Source of the DNA: Leptolinea sp964424035
Lineage (GTDB): Bacteria > Chloroflexota > Anaerolineae > Anaerolineales > Anaerolineaceae
Length of the DNA stretch: 5,981 bases
Direction of reading: 5' to 3'
NCBI GenBank assembly: GCA_964424035.1
Contig: CAYRHB010000157.1
Location: 1-5,981, forward strand
Shown here: one piece after another, positions 5,974 to 5,981 of the stretch
Layout of the letters: each line of letters opens with the position of its first letter
Numbering within the stretch: position 1 is the stretch's first letter
Translations under genes and position numbers: made by a program
The notes under the pieces: generated by a model
Database searches by the model: none
The model's input: the letters and a program-made list of their open reading frames with translations, nothing else
What the model was told of the DNA's origin: nothing

Positions 5974-5979
5974 CTCCTT
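5974..5979 (-). promoter_or_regulatory. Ribosome binding site of gdhA
   Basis: On the minus strand AAGGAG is followed by a 7-base spacer and ATG 5966. The TTG at 5972 would be only one base from it, too close to be used, so the site fixes the start at 5966. Confidence 0.85.
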
Positions 5980-5981
5980 GA

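Overview
The window looks like ordinary chromosomal DNA from a bacterium of the Chloroflexota, most likely class Anaerolineae. This is inferred from the style of the proteins, not from a marker gene. The clues are a NadE of the type ending in a [Y/F]xxRDWG tail, a GerMN-domain lipoprotein, an SH3-domain lipoprotein with a long Thr/Pro/Arg linker, and the overall mix of housekeeping genes. There is no rRNA, tRNA, CRISPR array, insertion sequence or phage gene.

Layout. The left part is a plus-strand run: the tail of an unfinished gene (1-117, possibly a nitrilase-family hydrolase), then nadE (123-956, NAD+ synthetase), then a 12-helix major facilitator transporter (967-2214). The gaps are only 5 and 10 bases, so the three probably share one transcript. 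A minus-strand GerMN lipoprotein gene (2217-2774) ends two bases from the transporter stop. Its 5' end carries an overlapping 16-codon reading frame (2759-2809) with a better ribosome binding site than the lipoprotein itself. Diverging from it is a plus-strand lipoprotein with an SH3 domain (2865-3683). A perfect 13-bp inverted repeat (3729-3760) separates that gene from a short-chain dehydrogenase (3782-4588). Two tandem hairpins (4601-4673) then lie between the dehydrogenase and a convergent minus-strand glutamate dehydrogenase gene (4680-5966), whose start and ribosome binding site fall just inside the right edge.

Function. nadE makes NAD+, and the glutamate dehydrogenase uses NAD(P)(H) to link ammonia, 2-oxoglutarate and glutamate. 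The short-chain dehydrogenase probably uses NADP(H). These three share cofactor chemistry but are not in one operon, so a common pathway is not implied. The two head-to-head lipoproteins are the most likely functional pair here and would both act outside the cytoplasmic membrane.

I found no convincing undescribed multi-gene system. The points most worth a second look are the coupled mini-ORF ahead of the GerMN lipoprotein, the perfect palindrome between the SH3 lipoprotein and the dehydrogenase, the unrecognised C-terminal domain of the SH3 lipoprotein, and the possible hydrolase partner of NadE cut off at the left edge.
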